From: Tannerella serpentiformis
GTDB taxonomy: Bacteria; Bacteroidota; Bacteroidia; Bacteroidales; Tannerellaceae
Direction of reading: 5' to 3'
DNA length: 64,000 nucleotides
Assembly (NCBI RefSeq): GCF_003033925.1
Contig: NZ_CP028365.1
Location: forward strand, 1,922,001-1,986,000
Below are positions 31,855 through 41,673 of the stretch, one piece after another. Made by a program: the position numbers and the translations under genes. The notes below the pieces were generated by a model, which saw only the letters and a program-made list of their open reading frames with translations, searched no databases and had not been told where the DNA came from. Position 1 is the stretch's first letter; each line of letters begins with the position of its first letter.

Positions 31855-32799
31855 TTACTCCTCCGGCAGACGGATATCCGGATCGCCACCCGTACCGCCG
31901 CCTTCAGGCTTCTTGCCGCCGCCCTCTTCGGGCTTCTTCGGATCGGGCTTTTTAGGCCCCTCCTCCGGGTGCTTGATGTCCGGCTTATCGTCGGGCTTGG
32001 GCGTGTTCGGCTTAGGCTCCTTGGGCAGCTTGGGATCCTTCGGATCCTTGGGCTTGCGTTGCGCAGCCTTCATGCGATGCGTCGTCTTGTAGGCCGCCGT
32101 GGTCTTGTTCAGCTCTTTGATCAAGTTGGCGATGGCCTTGCGATCCTCGTCGGTGGCGGCATAGAGGAAGGCCGCCTCGATGTAGCAGCAGACCGTCTCG
32201 TAGGCCGCATCCGTCTCCGCCCGTACGACTCTCGAGTTGGGCAGATCACCCTCGGGCGACTCCACGCGGCGCTCGGCTCGCAGGTTGATAAACTCCGTGT
32301 TCAGCGCCCCCAGTCGGGTGACGGCGTCGGTCAGTCCGAGGGCGGTCACGTCAGTCGTCTGCTTGCTCAGATCCTCCAGCAGTCCGCGGATGTTGGCCGT
32401 CTCTTCGTCAAAAGCGGCGATCTGCGAACCCCCGTAAGGCTTCAAGGTGCGTGCGATACGTTCCGCTGCTTCGGCCACCGCTTCGGTGGGGGAGAGCCTC
32501 TGGCTGCGCACCGAGGTGAAGATGAAGGTCAACACCTTATCGCGCTTCTTGTCGGCCTCCTCCAACCGCTTGGTGTAAGCCGATTCCGTCACTGTTTTGT
32601 TGACCTGAATCTCTTTCTCACGCCTGCCGTCCCAGGCCGCCATCAGCCCAGCGGGCAGCTTCAGCTTCGTCTGGTCAAAAGCCTTGACCCGCGCATACTG
32701 TTCGTTCTGGTACTCTACATGCAACGATAGGGTGAAAATCCCGCTGTTGCTTGGCTCAATTTTCTCGACCCATGGAAGGTCCTTACTGTTCTCATTCAT
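31855..32799 (-). CDS. DUF6261-like protein with Pro/Lys-rich tail
   Basis: This 314-residue protein has a helical body (residues 1-235) and a low-complexity tail (about 236-314) made of Lys, Pro, Glu and Asp, ending GGDPDIRLPEE. The body resembles DUF6261, a family frequent in Bacteroidales and of unknown function; SVRSQRLSPTEAVAEAAERI near residue 95 and the Glu-rich helices fit it loosely. There is no signal peptide. The probable promoter lies at 33335-33365 on the minus strand, so the mRNA would have a leader of about 530 bases that includes array A5. Confidence 0.65.
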   Translation of the reverse strand: MNENSKDLPWVEKIEPSNSGIFTLSLHVEYQNEQYARVKAFDQTKLKLPAGLMAAWDGRREKEIQVNKTVTESAYTKRLEEADKKRDKVLTFIFTSVRSQRLSPTEAVAEAAERIARTLKPYGGSQIAAFDEETANIRGLLEDLSKQTTDVTALGLTDAVTRLGALNTEFINLRAERRVESPEGDLPNSRVVRAETDAAYETVCCYIEAAFLYAATDEDRKAIANLIKELNKTTAAYKTTHRMKAAQRKPKDPKDPKLPKEPKPNTPKPDDKPDIKHPEEGPKKPDPKKPEEGGGKKPEGGGTGGDPDIRLPEE

Positions 32800-32849
32800 T
32801 TCCTATAGATTATTAGTGTATCTCTTTCTGTTTATCGGATAGGTGACCC

Positions 32850-33300
32850 GTCATGCGACATTTTGGGAAGCCTGCGTGCCAGCGGCGCCGTCATGCGACA
32901 TTTTGGAGAGCCTGCGTGCCAGCGACGCCGTCATGCGACATTTTGGGAAGCCTGTGTGCCAGCGGCGCCGTCATGCGACATTTTGGGAAGCCTGCGTGCC
33001 AGCGGCGCCGTCATGCGACATTTTGGTGAGCCTGCGTGCCAGCGGCCCCGTCATGCGACATTTAGGGAAGCCTGCGTGCCAGCGGCGCCGTCATGCGACA
33101 TTTTGGGAAGCCTGCGTGCCAGCGGCGCCGTCATGCGACATTTTGGAGAGCCTGCGTGCCAGCGGCGCCGTCATGCGACATTTTGGGAAGCCTGCGTGCC
33201 AGCGGCCCCGTCATGCGACATTTCGGGAAGCCTGCGTGCCAGCGGCCCCGTCATGCGACATTTTGACGCCACCTTCGACCCAGCAACCCTGTCAAGCGAC
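32850..33300. repeat. Tandem array A5, 40-bp unit, eleven copies plus one degenerate
   Basis: TCATGCGACATTTTGGGAAG recurs at exact 40-bp steps from 32851 to 33251, and a decayed copy begins near 33290. The second half of each unit reads like CCTGCGTGCCAGCGGCGCC. Copies differ at only a few sites, so the array is young or kept uniform. It lies between the DUF6261 start and its probable promoter. Confidence 0.97.
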
Positions 33301-33334
33301 TTTTTGCGGTGAATCCTATCCGACTTAGCGAGGG

Positions 33335-33365
33335 CAAAGGTAGGCGTGTAGAGCTGGAATGGCAA
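33335..33365 (-). promoter_or_regulatory. Probable promoter of DUF6261 gene
   Basis: On the minus strand, TTG (33365-33363) and TACCTTTG (33342-33335) are 20 bp apart. This fits the Bacteroidota pattern and places array A5 in the transcribed leader. Confidence 0.4.
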
Positions 33366-33668
33366 CAGGAGTGCGTTATCCGTTTTTGAGGAATCGAAGC
33401 GGGAAAATCGCGCTGATGGCCCCGTTTTTCCCTAATATCCACCACGCATGACGCTGGAGATCCGTGAAAAAACGTAGCCGCTGGCGAAGGCGAAATCTTT
33501 TCCGCCCCTTTGCGGCGCATTTACGCTTGAACATGGCCCAACTATCAAACAAAAGAGTGCCCCCCGTGAACGGGTAAACTCGACCGTAATAACTAAAACG
33601 ACGATAAAAGCGCTGGCGCCCCGAACAGAGGCGTCAGGGCAGATTCCAAATCAATAAAGTGTTACAAA
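33366..33668. other. Intergenic region without recognised gene
   Basis: I see no gene, RNA or convincing promoter of TAnnTTTG type for the downstream lipocalin-like gene. An interrupted dyad around GGCGCC and GGCGTC lies near 33612-33635. Confidence 0.5.
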
Positions 33669-34181
33669 ATGAAGAAGAGAAGAATTTCTGGTAGGACGTT
33701 CGCTATGGCCCTTGCGGCCACGACGTTTTTTGCAGCACCATCCCACGACGCTTGGGCCTCCAGCCCGGACGCCAGTGGCCGGAATGGAGAGGCCAGCCTT
33801 CGGGCACCGCTATCCAACCCCGCAGTATCCGATGGTGATCTGCTTGGCACCTGGACCATCAACCGGGTGAAGGTCAAAAAGACCGTCGACGGTGTCTCCT
33901 CCGAGCGCACCTATTCGGCCGGTCAGAAGGTGGAGTCGTTCATCCCTTGCCCTCAGAGATGGAGGATGATGAATAGCAAGGAGTTGGAAATGTATTTTGA
34001 GGATGGGCGGAAAGAAGTGCTTGAGTATAAGTTGGGAGACGGACAGTTCTCCATCAACAGCTTGGGCGCCATTTTTGACTATTCGTATAGCGTGAATGGG
34101 AATACGATGACCTTAACGTCGATCTTTAAGTACGGCAAAGAGGAAGAACAATTGATCGTGGATTTGAAAAAGCAAAATTGA
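33669..34181 (+). CDS. Exported lipocalin-like protein
   Basis: This 170-residue protein has a signal peptide (MKKRRISGRTFAMALAATTF) and a strand-rich body with GTWTINRVKVKKTVDG near residue 60 and EMYFEDGRKEVLEYKLGDG near 106, the layout of small lipocalin-like domains common in Bacteroidales. Function is unknown. The stop is 7 bp before the giant surface protein gene, so the two are probably cotranscribed and may work together at the envelope. Confidence 0.7.
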   Translation: MKKRRISGRTFAMALAATTFFAAPSHDAWASSPDASGRNGEASLRAPLSNPAVSDGDLLGTWTINRVKVKKTVDGVSSERTYSAGQKVESFIPCPQRWRMMNSKELEMYFEDGRKEVLEYKLGDGQFSINSLGAIFDYSYSVNGNTMTLTSIFKYGKEEEQLIVDLKKQN

Positions 34182-34188
34182 TCGGAGT

Positions 34189-37100
34189 ATGAAGCGAATA
34201 ATTACACTATTCCTCCTCTTGGTATTTGCGTGTTCTCTTGGTGCGCAAGTCGAGACGCGAGGGTCTGATTTCTGGATTACGTTCGGTAATAATGCAAACG
34301 CCCCATCGAATGGCGTATATCTGCAGTTGCGAATCGTAGCCAAACAAGCGGTAACGGGTCGGATTACGTTTACGGAGAACAACAAGGTTGTTCCCTTCTC
34401 AATCTCAGATAATGACGCGTTCAATTACACCCTGACTCAAGAGGATAGAGCTGCCTCCTACTCCCTTGAAACGAGGATAAGCAGCAAGTCTATCCGAATC
34501 CAAACGGACAATGATATTCCCGTGACGGTGTATGCCTTTAATACCTATGCGGCATTGGCTGATGCGACGAATTTGTTGCCTGTCCCCACACTGGGAAGCG
34601 ATTATTATCATTTGGGGCGAGCTGCTGTTAATAGTAATTTTACTGACAACTACATGGTTGTAGCCACTCAGGATAACACGATCGTCTACGAGAATGGAAA
34701 TGATGTGGCACACCTTTCAAAAGGGCAAGTCTATTTCAGACGAGCTGATAACATGAGCCAAGATTTGAGTGGACGTCACATCACCTCAAACAATCCGATA
34801 GCCTACTTCACAGCCCACAATTATCATCAGATAGATGGTGGTGGTGACAATATCTTCCAGCAATTGACCTCCACCGAAACTTGGGGTACCAAGTTTATTG
34901 TACCGGTCAGCTTGAGAGGTGTTGAATTGATTAGGATTGTTGCGTCTCATAATAACACCAAGGTTACGCAGACCGGGGCGGTACTCCCTAAAACGTCTAC
35001 ACCTGCTCAACAGACTTATACACTTAACGCCGGAGAGTTCGTAGAGCTTCAGATTTCATTAGCTAATAAGGGCTGCTATATCGAGAGTGATAAGCCAGTG
35101 CAAGTCTGCTCCTACATGGTGGGAATGAATTACAATAATGGTGCGGTTGGTAATGGTGATGAATCGCTTGTGTGGATTCCTCCTGTTGAGCAGTCTGTGC
35201 AAACAGCCTTGATTGCACCATTTGGTTCAGATAGGTTGTCGTCTCATTATGCATTGATCGTGACCCCTACCGCGACAAAAGAGAAAACGACCATTAAGAT
35301 TGGGGCTGGACAGACGATGCTTTTGAGTAGTCAAAACGGTACGTGGTATGACAATCCGAGCTCCGGTATGTCATTCTACAACCTACAGCTTACGGAGTCT
35401 TCGGCCTCTTATCTGTTTGACAACGAAGAGGGCCTTATTGTTTATGGATATGGCTTTGGATCTTTCATATCCTACTACTACATGGCAGCATCATCCCTAC
35501 GGCAGCTGAACCCTTCATTCTATATCAATGATGTCCATTTCCAAAATGCGAATGGGCAGACGTACTGCAATGGCTCGTTCAAATTCAAGGCTGAATTGAA
35601 TTTCCCGCTAAGTGCGAATCCCGGACATATAAAATGGTATGTCAACGGAGTCGAAGAGCCCACCGCTCAAGATAAGATCGAATGGACGAAGTCGTCATTC
35701 CCATTGAAGACCCCTCAAGAGATCAAATTGGTCGTTATCGGAGAAGATGGAAAGCAGCTCACGATAAAATCTACGATAACAGTAGTAGATCCCAAACCAT
35801 TGAAGATTACGGGTGACCGTTTTATCTGCCCACCTGCAAAAAATACGGTGTTGACAGCTGAAAGTGGTCCGACACGTTATCAGTGGTACTATAATGGCAA
35901 TCCTATTTTAGGAGCCATAGAGAATACATACACGGTTACGTCGGATAAAGCGGGTCAATACTCAGTAATTGGCTCGTATGGTAAGTGCACCTCCCCGATG
36001 AGTGACACCGTAACCGTGGTAGACGGCTGCAACGCTACGCTCAATGTGACCTACAACGGAAACGGCAGTAACAGTGGCACGGTGCCGACGGACGAGAAGA
36101 GTCCCTATGTCGAGGATGCCGAAGTGACCGTAAAGGGCTTGGGCGACCTCAAGCGTACGGATGCTACGTTCATCGGTTGGAGCTTTACGCAGAAGCAAGG
36201 CGTCATCACCGCCAAGAGCGACGAGCCGACCGACCTGAAGAAGGAGAACGACAAGTTCACCATCAAGACCGATACGACGCTTTACGCCACATGGGCCGTC
36301 GATAAGAAAGGTCCCAATGGCAACGGTGACAATGTGCCCGACTACCTGCAAAACGGGGTGACCTACAACGGTAACGGTGGAACCGGTGCCGCTCCGACGG
36401 ATGATAACCTCTACAACGCCAATACGCAGGTTGAGGTGAAAGATTCCGGCAGCCTCGTTCGTACGGGTGCAGCATTCGTCGGCTGGAGCTTCACGCAGAA
36501 AGAGCTGATCAAGAAGGCCAGCGAGGTGCCAAGCGACCTGAAGACGAAAGGCCAGAACTTCACCATTACCCAGGACACGACACTCTTCGCCGTATGGGGT
36601 GAGGACAAGACCGGCCCGAACGGAACCTCTGACGGTATCCCCGACTATCTGCAAAAGGGTCTCACCTACAACGGTAACAACCAAACCAGTGGCGACGCTC
36701 CGGTAGATAACAACCGCTATAACAGCGGCACGTCAGTAGCTGTAAAAGATTCCGGCACGATGGTTCGCACCGAGGCCGTGTTCCTTGGCTGGAGTTTCGC
36801 GCAAAAGGGTCTGATCACGCAGGCCGCGGATGAACCCGCAGACCTGAAGAAGACCGGTGCCCACTTCAACATCACGGCCGATACGACGCTCTTTGCCGTA
36901 TGGGCAATCGACAAGACGGGCCCGGGCGGTACCCCCGACGGTAAGCCTGACTACAGCCAAGCCGGCGTGACCTACAAGGGCAACGACAATACCGGTGGTA
37001 CGGCTCCGGTAGATTCGAAGCTTTACAATGACAACGACGATGTGAAAGTGCTCGATAAGGGTAGCTTGGTTCGTACGGATGCCGTCTTCCTCGGCTGGCT

Positions 37101-39411
37101 CTTCGAGCAGAAGCCTCTGATCACGAAGAAGGCTGATGTACCGGCAACGATCTACCAGAAGGATGCCACCTTCAAGTACTCGGCTAACCAGAAGACCCTC
37201 TTCGCACTCTGGGGAGAGGATAAGACTGGCCCGAACGGGACCTCTGACGGTATCGCTGACTACCTGCAAAACGGTGTCACCTACAACGGCAACAATCAGA
37301 GCAGCGGCGCGGCTCCCGTGGACGCTAACCGCTATAACAATGGTGAGAACGTAACGGTGAAAGATTCTGGTTCACTGGCACGCACCGAGGCTGTATTTAT
37401 CGGCTGGAGCTTCACACAGAAACCTGTAATCACGAAGGCCGCAGATGAACCTGCCGACCTGAAGAAGAAGGGTGCTACGTTCGCAAGCACAAGCGATACG
37501 ACGCTTTACGCTGTATGGGCAATCGACAAGACCGGCCCGAACGGTACGCCTGACGGTAAGCCGGACTATAGCCAGGACGGCGTGACCTACTATGCTAACG
37601 GTGGCACAGGCGACGCTCCGACGGACAACAGCCTCTATAACGACAATGACGAAGTGACCGCGAAGGATAAAGGCACCTTGGCACACACGGAGGCCGTGTT
37701 TATTGGCTGGCTGTTCAATAGCCACGCCTTGGTTACGAAGGCTGCCGATGTGCCGACAGGTCTGAAGCAATCCGGAGACAAGTTCAATTACTCGTCTACG
37801 ACCAATAAGCTCTACGCTATCTGGGGTCAGGACAAGACCGGCCCGAACGGCAACTCGGATAATATCCCCGACTACCTGCAGAAGGGCGTTACCTACGACG
37901 GCAACGAGAACTCTACCGGTACAGCACCGACGGATGACAAACGCTATAACAGCAATGACGCAGTGACCGTCCTGGGCAAGAATGATCTGACCCGCGATAA
38001 GGCCGCGTTTGTTGGCTGGAGCTTCGGTAAGAAGTCGCTGCTGACCACGAAAGCCGAGCACGATGCAGTGACCGACCTGAAGAAGGAACACGAGACGTTC
38101 ACCATCACCACCGACACGACGCTCTTCGCCGTATGGGGTAAGGACGAAACCGGCCCAGCTGGACAGAGCGATGATGTGCCCGACTACCTACAGATGGGTG
38201 TGACCTACGACGGTAACGGTGGCACAGGCACAGCGCCGACAGATGCCAACCGCTATGACAACAACGCAACCGTAACGGTGAAAGACAAAGAACAGCTGAC
38301 CCGTAATCAAGCCGTATTCATCGGCTGGAGCTTCGGCGTGCATCCTTTGGTTGAGACGTCGGCCGCACAAAGTGCAATAACCGATCTGAAGCAGCCAGGT
38401 GGAACCTTCGCCATCACGGCCGATACGACGCTCTATGCGGTATGGGCAGTAGATAAGACCGGTCCGAGCGGCACACCAGACGGCAAGCCAGACTATAGCC
38501 AAGATGGCGTGACCTATCATGCTAATGGCGCCAGTGGCACGGCTCCGCAGGATGCCAACCTCTATAATAATGACGACCAAGTGACCATCAAGGATAAGGG
38601 CGACTTGACGCTTAACCAGACGGTATTTATCGGATGGCACACTTCAAGTGTATCTGTAGTGACAACTGCATCCGCTGTACCGGCCGACATGAAGCAGCCG
38701 AATCAGCAAGTGTCTTACTCATCCGCACTCGCAAACCTATACGCCGTATGGGGTGAGGATAAGACGGGTCCGAACGGTCAGAGCGACAATGTGCCCGACT
38801 ACCTGCAGAAAGGCGTGACCTATGTTGGTAACGGCAATGACGGTGGTACGGCCCCTGTGGATAACAATCGCTACAATGACAGCATGATGGTTACCGTGAA
38901 GGGCAAAGGCACCTTGACGCGTACAAAGGCTGCCTTTATTGGTTGGAGCTTTAGCACCTCAAGTCTGATCACAGCCAAGGCCGATGAGCCAAGCGGTTTG
39001 ATGAAGCCAGATACAGCCATTAGGATCACATCTGATCTGACCTTCCATGCCGTATGGGCTAAGGATGCCAACCAGAATGGTATCCCTGACTATGACGAAG
39101 TGTTTGTTACATGGAATCCGGGAGCTCAGCCTCGGGCCGGTAAGCAGAGGACTGAGCCCGTATCGAAAGGCACCCTTCAGTTCAAGGCCAACGGCTTTGC
39201 CATACGTGGTTATGTTCTGCTCGGATGGTCTGAACAAAAGAAGCCCGTGGTGACAAGTCAGGCAGCGGAGAATAGCCTATCCAATTTCCATAGGCTCGGA
39301 AGTCAGTACGACATTCAGGAGGATAAGAAGTTCTTCGCTGTATGGGCGATCGATAAGGACAACAATGGTTCACCTGATTACAATAATGCAGTGGTTGAGA
39401 AGCGCTCGTAA
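34189..39411 (+). CDS. Giant surface protein: IgGFc-binding-like domain and InlB-type repeats
   Basis: This 1740-residue exported protein starts with a signal peptide (MKRIITLFLLLVFACSLGAQ). Residues about 22-440 resemble the IgGFc-binding N-terminal domain (RGSDFWITFGNNA, VPVTVYAFNTYAALADATNL-like parts). An Ig-like part follows. From about residue 617 there are ten repeats of roughly 100 residues and one degenerate copy; each begins VTYNGNG or a variant, contains FIGWSFTQK and TLFAVWG, and is linked by Asp-rich DKTGPNGTSDGIPDYLQ that may bind calcium. These are Listeria-Bacteroides (InlB B-type) repeats. The frame ends at a TAA (39409-39411) just before an in-frame C-terminal sorting-like domain, so the protein may be secreted without anchoring. 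Confidence 0.85.
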   Translation: MKRIITLFLLLVFACSLGAQVETRGSDFWITFGNNANAPSNGVYLQLRIVAKQAVTGRITFTENNKVVPFSISDNDAFNYTLTQEDRAASYSLETRISSKSIRIQTDNDIPVTVYAFNTYAALADATNLLPVPTLGSDYYHLGRAAVNSNFTDNYMVVATQDNTIVYENGNDVAHLSKGQVYFRRADNMSQDLSGRHITSNNPIAYFTAHNYHQIDGGGDNIFQQLTSTETWGTKFIVPVSLRGVELIRIVASHNNTKVTQTGAVLPKTSTPAQQTYTLNAGEFVELQISLANKGCYIESDKPVQVCSYMVGMNYNNGAVGNGDESLVWIPPVEQSVQTALIAPFGSDRLSSHYALIVTPTATKEKTTIKIGAGQTMLLSSQNGTWYDNPSSGMSFYNLQLTESSASYLFDNEEGLIVYGYGFGSFISYYYMAASSLRQLNPSFYINDVHFQNANGQTYCNGSFKFKAELNFPLSANPGHIKWYVNGVEEPTAQDKIEWTKSSFPLKTPQEIKLVVIGEDGKQLTIKSTITVVDPKPLKITGDRFICPPAKNTVLTAESGPTRYQWYYNGNPILGAIENTYTVTSDKAGQYSVIGSYGKCTSPMSDTVTVVDGCNATLNVTYNGNGSNSGTVPTDEKSPYVEDAEVTVKGLGDLKRTDATFIGWSFTQKQGVITAKSDEPTDLKKENDKFTIKTDTTLYATWAVDKKGPNGNGDNVPDYLQNGVTYNGNGGTGAAPTDDNLYNANTQVEVKDSGSLVRTGAAFVGWSFTQKELIKKASEVPSDLKTKGQNFTITQDTTLFAVWGEDKTGPNGTSDGIPDYLQKGLTYNGNNQTSGDAPVDNNRYNSGTSVAVKDSGTMVRTEAVFLGWSFAQKGLITQAADEPADLKKTGAHFNITADTTLFAVWAIDKTGPGGTPDGKPDYSQAGVTYKGNDNTGGTAPVDSKLYNDNDDVKVLDKGSLVRTDAVFLGWLFEQKPLITKKADVPATIYQKDATFKYSANQKTLFALWGEDKTGPNGTSDGIADYLQNGVTYNGNNQSSGAAPVDANRYNNGENVTVKDSGSLARTEAVFIGWSFTQKPVITKAADEPADLKKKGATFASTSDTTLYAVWAIDKTGPNGTPDGKPDYSQDGVTYYANGGTGDAPTDNSLYNDNDEVTAKDKGTLAHTEAVFIGWLFNSHALVTKAADVPTGLKQSGDKFNYSSTTNKLYAIWGQDKTGPNGNSDNIPDYLQKGVTYDGNENSTGTAPTDDKRYNSNDAVTVLGKNDLTRDKAAFVGWSFGKKSLLTTKAEHDAVTDLKKEHETFTITTDTTLFAVWGKDETGPAGQSDDVPDYLQMGVTYDGNGGTGTAPTDANRYDNNATVTVKDKEQLTRNQAVFIGWSFGVHPLVETSAAQSAITDLKQPGGTFAITADTTLYAVWAVDKTGPSGTPDGKPDYSQDGVTYHANGASGTAPQDANLYNNDDQVTIKDKGDLTLNQTVFIGWHTSSVSVVTTASAVPADMKQPNQQVSYSSALANLYAVWGEDKTGPNGQSDNVPDYLQKGVTYVGNGNDGGTAPVDNNRYNDSMMVTVKGKGTLTRTKAAFIGWSFSTSSLITAKADEPSGLMKPDTAIRITSDLTFHAVWAKDANQNGIPDYDEVFVTWNPGAQPRAGKQRTEPVSKGTLQFKANGFAIRGYVLLGWSEQKKPVVTSQAAENSLSNFHRLGSQYDIQEDKKFFAVWAIDKDNNGSPDYNNAVVEKRS

Positions 39412-39663
39412 TTGAGAATCTTGTCAGAGGATCAGACAGATCAGACAGCGCCCCAGCTTGAAGCAGCCGCCATCCGCGTATGGGCTCATGAGGGTGTGCT
39501 CTATATCGAGTCCGACCGTCGTACACGTGCAGAGGTCTACACCCGTAGCGGTGCGTTGTACAAGCGTATCGACGTAGCCGAAGGGCAGACACGCGAACCG
39601 CTCGCCGAAGGCTTCTATGTGGTAGTCATCGACGGCAAGACGCACAAAGTGATAGTACGGTAA
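39412..39663 (+). pseudogene. Detached C-terminal sorting-like domain of the surface protein
   Basis: The same frame as the giant protein continues after a single TAA for 83 codons. It contains IRVWAHEGVLYIESD, YTRSGALYKRIDV and ends in EGFYVVVIDGKTHKVIVR. This is the three-strand pattern of type IX secretion C-terminal domains. No Shine-Dalgarno or ATG precedes it, so I read it as the original C-terminus cut off by a nonsense mutation or a sequencing error, or reached by readthrough. Confidence 0.7.
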
Positions 39664-39721
39664 GCAGATCATCTGCTACGGCCCCCCCGATTGAATGGAT
39701 GGGGTCGGAATAAGTGAAGAA

Positions 39722-39757
39722 GCGGGCATGCCTATCCAAGGCGTGCCCGCTTTTCTT
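39722..39757 (+). terminator. Terminator after surface protein gene
   Basis: GCGGGCATGCC and GGCGTGCCCGC form a strong stem followed by TTTTCTTG. It lies 59 bp past the sorting-like domain, so both parts belong to one transcript. Confidence 0.85.
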
Positions 39758-39949
39758 GTCTATGAACCCCAATACAAGGAAGTGAGGGGAGAAGTAGGGT
39801 GACCGCATCAAAAATGGTGGTGGGCCTGAGGTATACGCCTGGTTTTGCTCTCGACACCCCTCCGGAACGTATGTTCGACGAAGGGATGGACTTTCTTATT
39901 CCAATAGGATGTTTCCGATAGAGCGTTGTAGCGGCTAAAGTGCTTTTGG

Positions 39950-40140
39950 AAATGCTTGCAACGGTGTTGCAAACGCCAGACAGTTTTTCGGAGTACTTGC
40001 AGCGTCCCTGCAAACTCCAAAAGGTTTTTCGCGGCATTTGCAGCATTCCTGCAAACGCCAAAAAGTTTTTCGCGGCACTTGCAGCATTCCTGCAAAGACC
40101 AAAAAGTTTTTCGGAGCATTTGCAGCATTCCTGCAGGTCT
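39950..40140. repeat. Tandem array A6, 41-bp unit, five copies
   Basis: Units start near 39956, 39997, 40038, 40079 and 40120, all 41 bp apart. Each has two dyads: TTGCAGCATTCCTGCAA (or TTGCAACGGTGTTGCAA) and AAAAAGTTTTT followed by CGCGG. The array lies between the surface-protein terminator and the integrase genes, at the left side of the conjugative element. The rest of 39758-40401 shows no gene. Confidence 0.92.
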
Positions 40141-40401
40141 ATTAGTATGGAGGAAGCCTAAGGAAGGCAGTGGGAAAAACGATCGGGTTTTGGGTGATAA
40201 GTGCATCGGTTCTAACGGATTTGCATCGGCAAAGAAAAGGCAAAGCGTTGGGATCGATGAAGACGGAGCGTAACCAAATCGTTACCTATGATTCGAGAGG
40301 TAACGAAAACGCAAAATACGGCGGTAAACGTCTTTTGGTGAAACGTGCGTATTGCGCTTATTTGTAGCGTTTTGTATAGCTCTGAATACTTCGCTGACAG
40401 G

Positions 40402-40409
40402 TAACTTTG
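40402..40409 (+). promoter_or_regulatory. Promoter of integrase genes, -7 box
   Basis: TAACTTTG matches TAnnTTTG and lies 22 bp upstream of the first integrase start. A convincing -33 box at proper distance was not seen. Confidence 0.5.
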
Positions 40410-40431
40410 TACACCCTAAAAACCCGAAGTA

Positions 40432-41661
40432 ATGAAGAGAGAAACGATGAAGGTTTTGCTCTACCTTAAAAAGAGCAGCATAGACAAATCGGGACGGGCA
40501 CCAATCATGGGGCGCATCACGTATGCCGGGACAATGGCTCAATTCGGTAGCAAATTTTCTTGCCCGCCCGACCTCTGGAATCCCCGTGAGAGCCGCCTTA
40601 GAGGCAAGAGCCGGGAGGCCGTCGTCACCAATGAGAAGTTAGACGATCTGATGTTGGCCATTAGTCAGGCTTACCGGACACTGGCCGATCGGGGTGTGGC
40701 CTTCACGGCCACCGACATCAAGGAACGATTGCAAGGCAATGCCCACAGTCGGACGACCTTCCTCGAACGCTACGACCGGCTGTTGGAGGAAGTAGATGCA
40801 CGCGTCGGCGTCGATCTGACGAGGCATTCGGCGCTGAAATACCATCAAGCGAGAAAGCACTTCACCCGCTTTATACGGAGCCGTTTCGGCCGGGAAGACA
40901 TGACTTTCAGTGAGATGACGGAGGACTTCTTCCCGCAGTTCGAGCGCTATATCAAAGGGGAGTTAGGACTCTCTGACAACTCCTTTCTTCGGCTGTCTTG
41001 CATGCTGAAAAAGGTGTGCCGACTGGCTTACCGAGAAGGTCTCTCCGACCGGCCGCTCTTCGAGGGAATCTGCATCAGGCGTGAGAAACGAAGCGCACCG
41101 CGATCGCTCGACCGGACGGCCTTCGACCGACTGCTGACACTCACCTTTCCACCGCATCAAAAGGACTTGGCGATTGCCCGCGATCTGTTCGCGTTTACCT
41201 GCTACACCGGGGCGGCCTATTGCGACATGGTGCGGCTTACGCGCTCACACCTCTTCCGAGATGATCGCGGCGACCTATGGCTAAAGTTCAAACGGCAAAA
41301 GACAGAATCGCTCTGCCGGGTGAAGCTCCTGCCCGAGGCCGTGGCGCTCATCGAGCGTTACCGCTCCGACGAGCGGGAGACACTTTTCTCGCCGATCCCT
41401 TACTACACTTACCTCATCCGACTGAAGGCCGTCGGACTGAAAGCGGGCCTCGCATTCCCGCTAACGGCGCACGTCGGGCGACACACGTTCGCTACGCTGA
41501 TTACGCTTGAAAACGGTGCACCCATTGAAACCGTGAGCCGCATGTTGGGCCACGGTAGCCTCAAAATAACCGAGCGATACGCCCGCGTCACGTCGCGCAA
41601 ACTCTTCGAGGAGTTCGATCGTTTCCTCGCCTTTACCCAAGATCTTCGTCTGACTCTTTAA
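40432..41661 (+). CDS. Tyrosine-type integrase 1 of conjugative element
   Basis: This 409-residue Bacteroides-type integrase has an N-terminal arm domain (MKVLLYLKKSSIDKSGRAPI), a SAM-like domain (about 110-210) and a catalytic domain with HVGRHTFATL near residue 343, LGHGSLKITERY near 367 with the nucleophile tyrosine. In the box where the first catalytic arginine usually stands it reads CYTGAAYCDMV, so that arginine is missing or moved, as is known for IntDOT-like integrases. The gene is followed after 12 bp by a second integrase, and the pair probably acts together in excision and integration of the element. Confidence 0.9.
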   Translation: MKRETMKVLLYLKKSSIDKSGRAPIMGRITYAGTMAQFGSKFSCPPDLWNPRESRLRGKSREAVVTNEKLDDLMLAISQAYRTLADRGVAFTATDIKERLQGNAHSRTTFLERYDRLLEEVDARVGVDLTRHSALKYHQARKHFTRFIRSRFGREDMTFSEMTEDFFPQFERYIKGELGLSDNSFLRLSCMLKKVCRLAYREGLSDRPLFEGICIRREKRSAPRSLDRTAFDRLLTLTFPPHQKDLAIARDLFAFTCYTGAAYCDMVRLTRSHLFRDDRGDLWLKFKRQKTESLCRVKLLPEAVALIERYRSDERETLFSPIPYYTYLIRLKAVGLKAGLAFPLTAHVGRHTFATLITLENGAPIETVSRMLGHGSLKITERYARVTSRKLFEEFDRFLAFTQDLRLTL

Positions 41662-41673
41662 CCCCGGAATCTC

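Noticed and set aside
32843-33328. Repeat-rich frames in array A5
   Set aside because: Three units of 40 bp equal 120 bp, so frames recur without stops; no ribosome binding site or family.
39940-40273. Short frames in array A6 as small proteins
   Set aside because: They are translations of 41-bp hairpin repeats.
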